From Daphnia carinata (taxonomy: Eukaryota > Arthropoda > Branchiopoda > Diplostraca > Daphniidae): a stretch of 64,000 nucleotides of DNA. The stretch spans positions 8,029,534-8,093,533 of the forward strand of contig NC_081331.1 in assembly GCF_022539665.2 (NCBI RefSeq), written 5' to 3'. The position numbers and the translations under genes were made by a program. Each line of letters opens with the position of its first letter. The first letter of the stretch is position 1. This document shows, piece by piece, positions 1-11,076 of the stretch. The notes beneath the pieces are model-generated. The model saw only the letters and a list, made by a program, of their open reading frames with translations, had not been told where the DNA came from and made no database searches.

Positions 1-710
1 TTTCTTACAACAGCTCCGACTAAGACAAACACAAGGGCACGAGAGGGTGCAGAAGAACAATTGGCAATCAGTGAGAACACCCCTTTCACTGTTCCTCTTA
101 CAACATCTCTGATACAAAGTGAGTCCGAGAGGTAAAATAATTTAAAATTTTAATATTATAGACTTACAATACATATTGCTGGTTCAAATTAGACTACCAA
201 TCTTGTGCAGCGCTGGAGTTGCTGTGGCTATTGAACCCTGGCAGCAAAAGATCACCAGAATGTAGACGATTCGTCATAGATGTGCAAGAGGTATTGGTTT
301 TAATAAAGTATTAGGATAACATAACCCCTTTGAATAACTTGTCTTATCTGAATTTACAGGATTGTTTGGGATATGAGTTCATATCTTAGAAAATTGCCCG
401 CAGCCAGATTGACTCCCTTTATTCTAAAAGTTGGACAGTTGTACACAATTGTAGGGACAAACAGCCATTCACCCAAACTTCCAATTCCAGTCTGGAGGCA
501 GTTGTTCTTCTGTTATGTGTTTATTACGTGTTTCATATAAGTTGGTGCAAATCTTCTATTCTAACGTGCCTATTTATGCAATCTGAATTGCTTGGATTGC
601 CTTTGAAGGAAAAAGGTTCCCATTACGATTGCCTCACAAAGTTTGTGAGCGCTCTGAATGATGCGAATATAGAAGAAGAACAGGAACAGGAAGTATTATG
701 TTTGTTTTGA
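1..710 (+). other. Exon-like remnants of an unidentified gene
   Basis: Three exon-like pieces can be read on the plus strand. A coding-looking stretch at about 168-288 ends at a GT donor (289) and continues after an AG at about 359-360 for nine codons to a TAG. Other frames at 371-539 and 528-710 are also open, the last with an acidic Glu-rich end. I do not recognise the protein. Frames change between pieces without clean splice sites, so it may be the decayed 3' end of a gene lying mostly left of the window. Confidence 0.25.
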
Positions 711-1189
711 CAATGAATGATCAATCAGTTTGCATTTTTACCTAGTCTTCTGAATGTTGATTGCCTCTACGAACAGTTTATCATGACATGTTAATTGTGA
801 ACAACACAGAAAGTTGTGTACTTATTGTTTTGTTGTGTGTTTAGTGGTTCACCGGTTGGTATTGTGTGATCGCTGTCTTACTGACTTATGGGATAATAAA
901 CCCGGTTGTTTCTATAACAATTTGCCTATTTGTTTTTTATTTTTACATCTATTGAGGTTATGGGTTTATTTTTAATTGCAAATAAAAATTATTATATGGG
1001 CCAATTTCGATGGGAATTTATTACGATTTTCGTCAAAGCAACTTACCGAAAATCGTTGGAAAATAACCAACGATTTTCGTTTTCGGAAACGTACCGTCGG
1101 TTTTCGTCGGTTTAAATCATGCGTCCCTTGTCCACCGCTTTCCGACTATTTTTCCGTACGAAAACCGTTAACTAAAACTAACAGTGTTG
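711..1189. other. No gene recognised
   Basis: AT-rich DNA with no supported ORF. Around 1010-1110 there is a short imperfect internal repeat of a cgattttcg-type word on both strands. It lies directly upstream of a tyrosine-rich pseudogene, but no TATA box and no copy of the family promoter motif was seen. Confidence 0.4.
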
Positions 1190-1941
1190 ATGGCTGGATG
1201 GGCCATGAGTGGGCCGATGGGCTCGTCTTCATCCGGGTGCTACACCACTCCGGCATCCTAGTACACCATCAAGGCTCCTGAGTACTACACAACGAAGGCG
1301 GAGTATTACAAGACAACATATAGTGCCCCTAGCTACTACACCGAGGGCCCCAAGTACTAGACGACCAAGGCGCCCGAGTATTGCACCACTACATATCCGG
1401 CTCCTATGCACTATTCGGAGGCACCGAGGTACTACTCCCCACCGAGCTATTACAGCACGGAGGCGCCGGTGTATTACACAACAACCTACGCCACTCCAAG
1501 CTACTACACCGAAGCTCCCACCTACTATACCACAAAGGCCCCGGAGTATTACACCACAACGTACGCTTCTCCGTCTTACTACACTGAGGCCTCGAAATAT
1601 TACTCTGCTCCGAGCTACGCAACAACTGTGCCGTACTACACCACGACGGAGGCGCCCAAGTACTACGTAGCTCCAACATACTACATCACAGCTGCCCCAT
1701 CTTACTACGCTAAGCCGACATACTACGCACAAGCCCCGAAGCCCTACGCTGCCCCAAGTTACTGCACTACGGCTGCTCCGTCGTACTACGTGGAACCGCT
1801 ACTACACTACAAAGACTGCTGAATACTACCTACCACGTACGCTGCTCCTGCTTACTACACTGAGGCTCCGCAATACTACACTACAAAGGCTCCGCAATAC
1901 TACACTACAAAGGCTCCTGAATACACCACAACGTATTATTA
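1190..1941 (+). pseudogene. Tyrosine-rich repeat protein, copy A (pseudogene)
   Basis: The plus strand encodes short repeats of the YYTTTYAAPSYYTEAP type. The start resembles the end of the family's signal peptide (MAG..AMSGPMGSSS-like, about 1190-1235). The reading frame is broken twice early on by TAG where the family has TAC (tyrosine): within GCATCCTAGTAC near 1260 and AAGTACTAGACG near 1360. A longer open stretch (1406-1822) then ends at TGA, and repeat coding continues to about 1941. Exon 1 (the usual ATGG) and a promoter were not found. Tyr/Thr/Pro-rich secreted proteins of this kind are often extracellular structural material; that role is inference. Clearly decayed. Confidence 0.75.
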
Positions 1942-3560
1942 ATAATTAGTATTATTAATCGTGAAAAATTGTGTTATCCGTCAAGCTCGACGACGGAAGA
2001 GTTAGATCTTGTTTTATTATTTGCTGTCCTCGTTCCTCGAAATGAATATTTCCCTGCCATGTATTTACGCATTAACTAGTCGTTCCATACAAATGTGGTT
2101 TATTGGTGGTTTATAGGCTACATGGAATCTCGAATACAGCTATAATGCTGTTACCAAATCAATTTGTTTTTATTCTTTATCCCATAAAGTGGATGAAGCG
2201 ATTTGAATTTGTGTTCGTACAACATAGTAATTTCTTAGCACGATTATGCATTAGTTCATATTTACAAGAATATACCATGCGTGTTTATAAATTTATCATG
2301 AATTTATATATTTAGTTGCGTAGCACAAAGTTGCATTAATTCACTGCGTTATCGCATTGGCATTGTTTAATTATTGTGGTTAAAATCCATTTAGCTTTCA
2401 CGTTTTATGTTTGAATAGCATGGTATAGCGAAATTTTTTTTCAATTTGCATTTTCATCGCTAATGGTTTTTTCCTTGTTTCAACCTGAAATTTATACGTT
2501 AAGGAAATGCTCAAAATATTCGGCAGAGATAGGAGTTTCGGTTTGCCAGTTATAATTTTAATTATTGGGAAAATAGCCAAAATGGTTACGCTAAGCACTT
2601 GACCGACATACTAGTATCCTCCAGACCTGCCCGGATGGACTGAATCGTATAGTACAGCTATTGATTCGATCCATCCTGACATCAGCTGAGAGCTCTTACA
2701 TTTCTATTCAGTTTTGCATTGGAATGGTGGGCCAATCCCATACCAATGCTTGACGTTTCGAGTTGTAATTGCTTACAGACTCTTGGTTACTAGTATTCCC
2801 ATCATTGGGAGGGTGCCATACCCAGTCATTTCAACTGCCGCTACTGTTAGATGTTCACGCAACTATTATATACAGTGAATTACCACCCGAAACCATGTTG
2901 ATAACTCAAGCCGGCATTTTCCATCTTAAACTAACTCCCATTTAAATTCGGTGAAACTATTGTACAATGTAATAAGTGAACTATATCCAGAGAATGGTGA
3001 TAAATAGCATACAAGGTAATTATAAAACAAAAAATTTAAGTAAATGTTTCAAATTTTAATTATTATGTAGCACTCACGAATTAGGGTGTGGCATCACGCA
3101 CCGTTCATGACATGCAAGAATACTCTATATCTCCTGGTGGCCGATGTTAACACTAATAAGTTAACGCATCCGCTAAGCGTTATTGTAGGTGAGAGCGCCA
3201 ATATTAATAATCCAGTTCAATTTACAATTAGTTTCAATATTTAGATTTGTATTTACCCCTAAATATTAAACATTGTCCGATATCATTCTATCATTCAATC
3301 AATTAACCGTTGAAAAAAAAGAGCAAGTGTGGTATCCTTATTGCTTATTTCTGACAATTATTGCCACACGTATAAAACAAAAAATTTAAGTCAATGTTTC
3401 AAATTTTAATTATTATGTAGCACTCACGAATTAGGGTGTGGCATCACGCACCGTGAATGATATGCAAAAATACTCCATATCACCTTGCGGCTGATATTGG
3501 CATTAATGAGTTCATGCATTGGCTGGGTGTTATTCCACTTGTGTAGGGAAAATAAGTTGG
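1942..3560 (+). repeat. 3' flanking segment of the Tyr-rich family (segmental duplication)
   Basis: Non-coding DNA that recurs in the same orientation at about 52860-53870 and partly inverted at 11945-12235 and 9730-9840. Shared landmarks include agatcttgttttattatttg (about 2005), the ccagacctgcc word (about 2620) and cactcacgaattagggtg (about 3070 and again about 3422). The last block is itself duplicated locally (about 3020-3190 and 3370-3540). This looks like the ancestral 3' flank carried along with each gene duplication. No ORF here is credible. Confidence 0.7.
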
Positions 3561-4316
3561 AGACAATCTAGGATCGCCATTACTTATTTTTGGCATTTGT
3601 ATACACCTATAAGTAGTGCTGTATCCAGCTCATTGTGTCTAGTGGGCCATAATACTTCAATGATCCAGCTTTCTGAATTTCCGCATTTGACAACAATGAC
3701 CTAGGCCACATTCCCAGGACTCATCAAGTCTATTTGACAATGGTTGTTTGTAAAATCGTAAGTACAACCCATTCAGTTGTCACCATGAGTATTCCACAAA
3801 GGATTTCTTGAACGTTAGTTCACCTTTTGGGTTATGCATTTAAGATAGAGCTCTATACGTGATCCACTTCCGCTTCTCGTTTTTCTGCTGCACGACATGG
3901 CTTTTGAATATGCATCTGGATGGATCAAAGGTGAATCTTTCAAATGATTTATATCTGAGGATGAAAATAGAACGTTTTTCTTATAATGTCCCAATACGAA
4001 AAAGAAAAGATTACAGATTCATTAGTCGTTACACAAATTATATCTTTTGTGATTTCCTTGTTTCCTGGTAAGCCAAATCATAGGAATGAATCAGTGAGAG
4101 AACACATCTTGCAACATGGGTTTAAGGAAATAAGCGCGCAACTTGTTTTAATGATAATGTTACGATTCTGCTGGAAAAACATTTACACTTCTCTTGGGTA
4201 TAATGCTTTAAAGTGAAATTAAAGTTTACGCACAGAATAAGCATACAGTCTTAATTCACGAAAAATACGCCCCCCCCAACGCATGTCATAGCAACAAAAA
4301 CGCCAAACCGTAAGTT
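3561..4316. other. No gene recognised
   Basis: Intergenic AT-rich sequence. Open frames at 3859-4216 are short, overlapping and without motifs. A C9 homopolymer lies near 4270. The stretch ends at the family promoter motif (4317). Confidence 0.4.
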
Positions 4317-4329
4317 GGGGGTAAGAATA
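4317..4329 (+). promoter_or_regulatory. Family promoter motif GGGGGTAAGAATA
   Basis: Matches the GGTGGGGTAAGAATR element that also occurs at 7058, 11233 (minus), 12444 (minus), 34627 (minus) and 54131. In this copy the left arm of the large inverted repeat starts only 11 bases downstream (4340), and no TATA box follows at the usual 65-75 bp spacing. The core promoter of copy B may therefore have been exchanged. Confidence 0.5.
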
Positions 4330-4527
4330 TTGGCTACTACGTCACTACCTGTCAGGTGCGCGTGTCGTAACCCGCAGGGCTAGTCAATCGAAACAGGGTG
4401 AGTTTGGACGCAGTAAAGTGAGAGGACAAACATAATTTGATTCAGTCTAGTAAACCATTTCGACTGAGCAAGAGCAGTACTACAATTCCCATCGGTTATT
4501 CACATCGTGTTTTCCAACTTTGTAATT

Positions 4528-5340
4528 ATGGGTAATTTAATGTTGAATTTTACTATATAGTCGTAGGAATTAAACCTGTGATCAATTTTAGTTTCAATCA
4601 ATTGTAATAAATTGGTGTGTGTTTTCGCTGTGCTCAATTGGGGCAAGAGATTTATGTGTGTATATTATCTTAATTTCAGCTAACTACGGCGCGATGCCGC
4701 TGTTGGCCGTTGTCTCTGTGATGGCTGGACAGGCCATGGGTGGACCAATGGGTTCGTCTTCTTCTGCATACTGCACCAATTCAGCGCCTTACTACACCAC
4801 AACCTATGCTGCTCCAGCTTACTACACCACCAAGGCTCCCGAATACTACACCACTAAGAAGACCGAGTATTATACACCAACATATGCTGCCTCCAGCTAC
4901 TACACCAAGCCTCCGCAATACTATACGACCAAATCGCCGGAATACTACACTACAGCCTCTTATTACACAACTACGTATGCTGCGCCGACGTACTACACAA
5001 CGACATACGCCACACCGAGCTACTATACTGAAGCTCCCCCTACATATTATGCTGCGCCCAGCTAGACCACCACTGCAGTTGCCTATCACACAACAGAAGC
5101 AGCCAAATCTTATGTAGCTCCAACTTACTACACGGCAGCTGCCCCGTCGTACCACGCCGAGCCGACATACTACACTGAAGCCCCGAAGTCTTACGCTGCC
5201 CCAAGTTACTACACCACGGCTGCTACTTCGTACTACGTGGAACCTACCTACTACACCACAACTTATGCTGCCCCGTTTTACTACACAGAGGCTCCTCAAT
5301 ACTAGAGGCTGCTGAATACTACACCACAACTTACGCCGCT
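4528..5340 (+). pseudogene. Tyrosine-rich repeat protein, copy B
   Basis: Exon 1 is only ATGG (4528-4531). The intron runs 4532-4679 (GT..AG) and exon 2 starts at 4680. The spliced start reads MANYGAMPLLAVVSVMAGQA, a signal peptide, followed by YYTTTYAAP, YYTTKAPEYYTTK and YYTEAP repeats. The frame stops at TAG (5063-5065), where the family has tyrosine. Repeat coding continues in frame for about 220 bases to a second TAG, again at a Tyr position, and then frameshifts. It could yield a shortened secreted protein of about 130 residues or be non-functional. The right arm (36359-37171) has the same first TAG, so that mutation predates the inverted duplication. Confidence 0.8.
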
Positions 5341-6445
5341 CCACAGTTCCTGATGAAGTGACGAAAGGGCCGCACTACCATGTTACACTGATAAACCGCG
5401 AAGGAAGCGAGCCCCAAAATTTAGCTCAACAATTGATAGAGCAAAATTATGCCATTTCGCTAGAAAACGATGAAGATTTTCGTGCAATCGAACGCAACTC
5501 GGCTGCAATCAAGAAGGAGGCTGAAGAAAATGAGTTACGAGGCAAAATGTGCAAATCGCAACACCTGGACGATGCAGAAGATGACCTGAAATTTGATGTT
5601 TCGCCTGGTTGGATTGACCTCTTTCCGAAATCTCAAGAAAGTGACGATACTAACTCAAATACCGATTCTCGTCGATCTGACGAGGCATCTGGTGAAAGTG
5701 GCCCAGCATCAGAAGAGAAGCTGGTGGTGCAGCAAATTGTACATGGAAATCAAATTTAGCGCTAATCGGTTACACGAAGCCTTTGAAGGACAGTTTTGAG
5801 TCGCTTCCCTACAACGAAATGGGCACATGTGATCATAAATTGTCAAAACATAGACATTTTCGTATTTCAATAGGATGTTTGTGTAACGTTCGTTGTGGGC
5901 CACCTGAGCGATTATACCATTGAACTTTCGGAGAACCATTTGAGCTTCGTGGCCGATGTTAATGGATTGAGGTAGTAATCTTTTGCGATACAATGTTAAC
6001 GTGTTGAAATGTATTACCTTAACCATTGTGTCGTTTTACAATTCGGCGTAGATATGAACTGAACACGTTCACGTATGGCTACATAGTTCCAGAAAAAAGC
6101 TCCCATTGCATCGTTAGTTGCGGAGTAAAAGCGACGCTCCGGAAGCAAGAAATAGGTTCAACATAGATCCGCTTCATGCAATCCGCCTTAAAGCAACCTT
6201 GGCTGACTCGTGATTTTGACTATTGGTTGATTAATAATTCGTCAGACGATGAGCAGCAATTGGAGCCAAGAGTAGACCCAAGTAGGAAGCTTTTTTTATT
6301 AACAAAAAATCAGGTGTATTGCTGAAATATTTTGATTTTGATTTATTCAGAATTCGCATTCGACGAAGAACAACTCGAATCGTCATCAAGTGATTCGGGT
6401 GATGAATTTTGCATCGATGAAAAGTTGCTTCGTGACGATGACTAA
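5341..6445 (+). pseudogene. TDRD12-like 3' fragment: Tudor end and CS (p23-like) domain
   Basis: Coding begins abruptly after Tyr-rich copy B, near 5341. The first exon ends a Tudor-type fold (VPDEVTKGPHYHVTL, then LAQQLIEQNYA) and an acidic Ser/Asp linker. A CS/p23 domain follows. One exon ends at 5971 (DYTIELSENHLSF, then DVNGL); the next starts at 6052 (YGYIVPEKSSHCIVS) and reaches LKQPWLTRDFDYW. A last exon from 6351 has a Ser/Asp-rich tail and TAA at 6443-6445. A TAG at 6164-6166 sits just before IRFMQSALKQPWLT, where CS domains usually have tryptophan. Tudor followed by CS is the C-terminal layout of TDRD12/Yb-type piRNA-pathway helicases; the helicase part is missing. Identification rests on domain order, not an alignment. 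An identical copy is at 35254-36359. Confidence 0.6.
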
Positions 6446-7228
6446 TTGACTAACAGCCAACTAGTCCATGGACTATTTTGAACTATGTTATCAAGCAGGG
6501 CAAACTAATATTGAAGACACACCTTATCATTTTATTTCTGTCAAATCCACTTTGTGATCTCTTTACTATTCCTGTTTTATAGTCATGGATGTAAGTATTT
6601 TTCATTTTGCCTTTTTTTCCCACCGCTTTCCCACTGTGCGTGGTCTGTTAAAATACTGGACCAACCTTTAGCTAAAAGAACAAAGGGAATGATTTTTTTT
6701 TTTTGCGTGAGTTGAAAAAAAAACCCGCAGTAGACCAAGAACGGAAAGAAAAATATAGAGAACAAGAAGAACATAGAAGAAAACGAAAAAAAAAACCCAT
6801 GCAGAGAAATGTATGTCGTTCTTGTACAAGTGCACCCCAAATCTCTTGTCCTAAAGAATAATACAACTCAGTTTCAATAAAACCTTTTGTTTGTATCTAA
6901 ATAGACTGATTGCTGTTCTTTAGGATTATTCGGCGACTATTCAGTGAAACCTAGATGTTGCTTTCCGCGTATTTTCAATTGGAAATTTTGAAATTCCCCG
7001 CTAGCGGTGGAAACGCAGCCTGAGACGGTTATTCACTACACCATACAGTACAACAGAGGTGGGGTAAGAATACTGGATATTCAAAAAAATTCAACTTCTT
7101 GTTGCCCCTGGGCCAAAGCGATGAATCAGGGTGGCAGTAGCTGCTATAAAATGAGGCCATATCGAAGGTTGAAGCCAGTCGAGTGAGCATCTCAGACACA
7201 GTAGAGTACTAGCAGTTTCATAAATACT
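6386..7228 (+). repeat. Triplicated 0.84-kb segment (CS gene 3' end plus family promoter)
   Basis: This block is present in both arms and a third time, inverted, at 11077-11916. The third copy is slightly diverged. It contains the last codons of the CS-domain gene, an A/T-tract-rich intergenic stretch (6580-6870) and the family promoter motif and TATA box. In the third copy the promoter still drives a Tyr-rich gene; in the arms it joins unrelated sequence at 7228. Confidence 0.8.
7058..7200 (+). promoter_or_regulatory. Orphan Tyr-rich family promoter
   Basis: The motif GGTGGGGTAAGAATA (7058-7072) is followed by TATAAAA (7145-7151) and a probable initiator region near gtgagcatctcagacacag. At 11077-11250 (minus) the same sequence precedes exon 1 (ATGG) of copy C. 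Here homology to that copy stops at 7228, before exon 1, so no family gene follows. Whether it transcribes the downstream sequence is unknown. Confidence 0.6.
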
Positions 7229-9369
7229 CGCCACAATCTCTTTTTGGCCTCTTCCACAAATACAGATACAGATCTATTCAATTACGATATGAAATTGTGT
7301 TCTGCCGAAGACGTAGAAAGGCCGTTGGCCTGACACAGATTCACTAGACATGGCAAAACGAAACACAGAGCTGGAAATTCATTAGCGTTGACAAGTACGC
7401 ACATTCATAGCAATACTTGGCAGGACAATAAAAGAAATCTTCATACTTCTTGCCTATCCGTCAAATTGGTGATGAGGGATACGAAACATAAACAATCTCG
7501 GGCATCGCTGGAAAAGGGGAATGCGCTGACGCATGTACCTAACGACACCAAAAACCACTGATAGTAAAGCGCTACAAGGGTTATTGGGTGCAGGGCGCGA
7601 ATGGTATTCTTAGACTTACGACAAAAAGGGCAATTCTTTATGTTGGTGGGGTTCAATAAAAGAACATTCCTGCATACGAATTCCGTTTTGCAGGGATCAT
7701 GCTTAATATAAAAATTGCAACTGAACGCTAAACCAGTATTACAATGGAATGCAATGATTTCCTCTACTTGTGAACAAAACAAATTGGTTTAGGTGTCCCT
7801 AATAAAATCACAAAAGATGCAATGAAACTCACTATTGTGCTAACCTTTAAGTAATAAAAGAAACATTGGGTAAGTTCTTCGGGAAACATAAATTAACCAC
7901 GTTTAGAGGAACCAATTAGTATCTATCAGATATCAGGACTGATGCTGGTGTTAGGCATTTTCGGAAAATGACCGTTACATTATTTTTAGGGAAATATGAA
8001 GAGCTTACCTTTAAGACACAGAAGTTTGAAGTTTCAATGCAGTCAACTCTACATTCTTTTCCTCAAGGCTACTCCTCGTCATCCCGACACATATGACGTA
8101 AAGAGCGACGTTGGAAGATAAATGTTGCAGTTTAATCGGGGCTTCCCACGGTGATTTAGGACCACGACAAATCATGTCAAGCAAATCATAAACATACACC
8201 TTCGCGATAGTGTAATTTCTATGAGGAGTTGACAGATCCTGAAAGAATAAAAATAAAAATAATAGTTTGAGTAGAAAGTGACAAACTGAACATTTTGGCA
8301 CCTTGAGAAGACTCTTCTAGAAGATTTGAATTTCGCTTTATGCTTTGCATATTTGGAACAAATGTCCCTAAGAGGAAAGCGCTCCAAGGGCATCTTAACC
8401 ATCAAACAGTGTGTCCCGTAAAAGTACAATCAAAATTTGAGTTGATCCAGAATTGATGACTTACAGAAAAAGCAACAGACGATAACAAGGCTTGAACTAC
8501 TCCGGCATTGTAGCTCCAAATTCCCTTGCACGAACAATAAAAGAAACTTTTATCACATGAATTTTAAGGTCTCTAATAGTAAACCAACCTTATCTTGAGA
8601 CATGCAGGCAGTTGGTTTCTCAATACGGTTTCCAACAAACGGTGTAGCTAGAATCGGACTTTCGTGGCCAGTTTAGAGAAGATTGCAAATCACCCTGCTA
8701 GCAAACATAAAAAAATAAAGAATTAGGCACAGAAAATGCTGCAGAGAAAGCCAAATGTACGTGCAAGCATATGAAGGTTACATTACCTTTCTTCCTAGTT
8801 TCAAACACGTTAATAGAAATAGAATTTTACCGTACGTGAAGCAAGGCTTAGCTGCTGAAAGTAACCATAACATTAACAATAGACAAAAGACATCCTCTAA
8901 AGAGGAAGATAGAACGGAAAGGCGATACTCGAGAAATAAGAATACGATAGAATTTGTATATATTACTCCAGTTGACTAAACAGGAAAAATATTGTGATAA
9001 TAACAACGAAAAATGAATGACGAAATTTTGAATAGGCAATGCGAGTTTGTAAGTTTTAAAAAGAATATTGTAGATAGACTTCAAAATCTAAATCTAAACT
9101 CACTGGGAAATCAATTTTGTTTTCTACGTTTCCAAAAAAATGCTCCTGGTCTTGACTTTAAAAGAGAAGCATTACTGTGATCATTTTAAAAAGCGGAGCA
9201 TTCGCTTACGATGCGACGGTAGCGACATGGAATGGAATAGAATTTTGAAACGTAACATTAAAAAATGTCAAGCAGGTACACATTGCGTGTTTCTGTCTTT
9301 AGCGCGAAGACGAAGGATCCAGAAGGAAGGAAAGGTACAAAAGCGCTTCCTTAGTTGTTCTCTGGCGAT
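7229..9369 (-). other. Unidentified exon-like ORFs (left arm copy)
   Basis: Several short open pieces on the minus strand have splice-like borders. They mirror 32330-34470 on the plus strand and are better described there. I do not recognise the protein. Confidence 0.3.
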
Positions 9370-9600
9370 TCCTTGGACGACGACGAGCCTCGGACGACGA
9401 CGATTCCTCGAACGACGGCGATTCCTCGAACGACGGCGATTCCTCGGACGACGGCGATTCCTCGGACGACGACGATTCCTCGGACGACGACGATTCCTCG
9501 GACGACGACGATTAAAAACGACGACGATTTTCATGACGATCAATTCCTCGGACGACGGCGATTCCTAATGACGACGGCGATTCCTCGGACGAAGACAATT
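9370..9600 (+). repeat. 18-bp minisatellite (left arm)
   Basis: Tandem units of the form GACGACGRCGATTCCTCG. One frame reads acidic DDDDSS/DDGDSS units and another reads PRTTTI units. In this arm the array is interrupted near 9510-9550 by an A-rich segment and a catgacgatca variant. The right arm (about 32100-32330) has a cleaner array. Long ORFs in any frame here follow from the 18-bp period and are not evidence of a gene. Confidence 0.85.
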
Positions 9601-9638
9601 CCAGCATTTCACCTACGAATGTTGAACGCCAACGAACA

Positions 9639-9725
9639 GACGACGAAGCTGCTGAGATTAGCGGATTGGTTGAAGCAGATGATGGTAGTAATTTGGGAAG
9701 CGAAGATGAAGCAGGTAAACTGAGT
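9639..9725 (-). pseudogene. 86-bp fragment of the PHF3-like last exon
   Basis: The minus strand matches the Ser-rich stretch of the PHF3-like exon (LSLPASSSLPKLLPSSAST), present twice at 31448-31534 and 31977-32063. It forms the inner edge of the left arm and has no reading context here. Confidence 0.8.
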
Positions 9726-9877
9726 CTTCATTTGTACATCACATTCGTACGGAACGACCAGTTAATGCATAAATGCATGGCAGCGAAATACACATTTTGG
9801 AACGAGGACAGCAAATAATCAAACAAGATCTAATTATCTTTAACTATTGAGCTTGGCGGACAAGGCAATTTTCACGA

Positions 9878-11049
9878 TTAATAATACTTTGGTCGCTCAG
9901 TGTAATAGCTTGGTGCAGCATACAGTGTGGTGTAGTACTCGGGGGCCTTTGTAGTATAGTATTGGGGAGCCTCAGTGTAGTAAGCTGGAGCTGCGTAAGT
10001 TGTGGTGTAGTATTCTGCTTTCTTCGCGTAGTACTCCGAGGCTTTCGTCGTGTCGTATTCAGCAGCCTTTGTGGTGTAGTATTGCGGAGCCTCGGTGTAA
10101 TACGCCGGGCCAGCGTAGGTGGTGGTGTAGTATTTAGGGGCATCGGAATAGTAGCTCGGTGCAGCATACTTTGTGGTGTATTCAGGAGCCTTTGTAGTAT
10201 AGTATTGCGGAGCCTCAGTCTGGTAATACTTGGGAGCTGCGGTGTAGTAAGCTGGGGCAGCGTATGTTGTGGTGTAGTATTCAGCCTTCTGTGTGTATTA
10301 CTCCGGGGCTTTAGTCGTGTAGTATTCAGTAGCCTTTGTGGTGTACTATTGCGAAGGCTCACTGTAATAAGCTGGAGCGGCGTAAGTCGTGGTGTAGTAT
10401 TCAGCAGCCCTCGTAGTGTAGTATTGAGGAGCCTCTGTGTAGTAAGACGGGGCAGCATAAGATGTGGTGTAATACTCAGGGGCCTTTGTGGTATAGTAAG
10501 CGGGAGCTTCGGTGTAGTAGCCTGGAGTGGCATACGTTGTTGTATAATACACTGGCGCCTCTTTGTAATAGCTCGGTGTAGGGTAGTACTTCGGAGCCTC
10601 CGAATAGTAAATAGGAGCCGCATACGTCGTGGTATAGTACTCGGGCGCCTTTGTGGTGTAGTAAGCAGGAGCCGCATATGTTGTGGTGTAGTACTAGGGC
10701 GCCTTTGTTTTGTAGTATGTAGGGACTTCATACGTCGTGGTGTAGTATGTAGGGGTTCCAGTGGTGGTATGGTAAGAATAACTACGGGATCCAGACGAAG
10801 AACCCATCGGCACACCTAAGGTCGACCCAGATATCAGGAAGACGACAGCTAGTAGCAGCGTAATGCCACAGTAACCTGACATAAAACAATTACATTAGTT
10901 AACGACATTCCGTAATGATATTTCCCTTAAACTCATTAAAAACAACCAGAAAGAATCACCTCACCTCCACGAAACTTTCATCAAATCAACATTACCATCA
11001 TCAAATTGACTCGAATAATTTAACAAGTTGAAATGTATACTTTACCCAT
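9878..11049 (-). pseudogene. Tyrosine-rich repeat protein, copy C
   Basis: Exon 1 is ATGG (11046-11049, minus). The intron ends at an AG before 10875, and exon 2 runs down to TAA at 9878-9880. The start MGYCGITLLLAVVFLISGST is a signal peptide ending near ..LGVPMGSSS. The repeat body follows in one frame through the whole exon and ends YYTERPKYY. It is the longest copy (about 325 codons). It contains at least three nonsense codons: TAG for Glu near 10695, TAG for Tyr near 10347 and TAA near 10298. It keeps the full promoter (motif 11233-11247, TATA 11154-11160). A short secreted product of about 60 residues could be made; otherwise a pseudogene. Confidence 0.8.
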
Positions 11050-11076
11050 GATTGCAGGTTATTTAACTCAGCTATT

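Larger units (their letters stand above)
4340..9725 (+). repeat. Left arm of 5.4-kb inverted duplication
   Basis: The arm pairs with 31975-37359 in inverse orientation. The two coordinates sum to 41699 along nearly its whole length (for example 4619/37080, 5358/36341, 8755/32944, 9140/32559). The outer boundary lies between cttgg-type flank and gtcactacctgtc at 4340; the inner boundary is at ..aaactgagt 9725. It carries Tyr-rich copy B, a TDRD12-like 3' fragment, an orphan family promoter, unidentified exon-like ORFs, a minisatellite, and about 86 bp of the PHF3-like exon found whole at 31.2-32.1 kb. Differences between arms are few and are concentrated around 4820-4855 and in the minisatellite. 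Confidence 0.92.

Noticed and set aside
1209-1732. Long ORFs in other frames and on the other strand of the Tyr-rich copies (also near 4781, 9844, 9962, 36355, 54883)
   Set aside because: The low-complexity repeats with few T-A combinations in other frames keep those frames open by composition (RRPSITT- or VVLRSL-type reading). They follow the repeat period and have no independent features.
6583-6866. Phe/Lys-rich ORFs around poly-A/poly-T tracts (also 11439-11719 and 34833-35116)
   Set aside because: They are produced by homopolymer tracts in intergenic DNA between the CS gene end and the promoter; the three copies differ by small indels that shift the frames.
9140-9568. Arg- and Thr/Pro-rich ORFs across the minisatellite (also 32088-32559)
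   Set aside because: The 18-bp unit is a multiple of three, so most frames stay open. This gives periodic peptides without evidence of a gene.
9370-9600. Regularly spaced repeats considered as a CRISPR array
   Set aside because: Units are contiguous with no spacers, and the DNA is eukaryotic.
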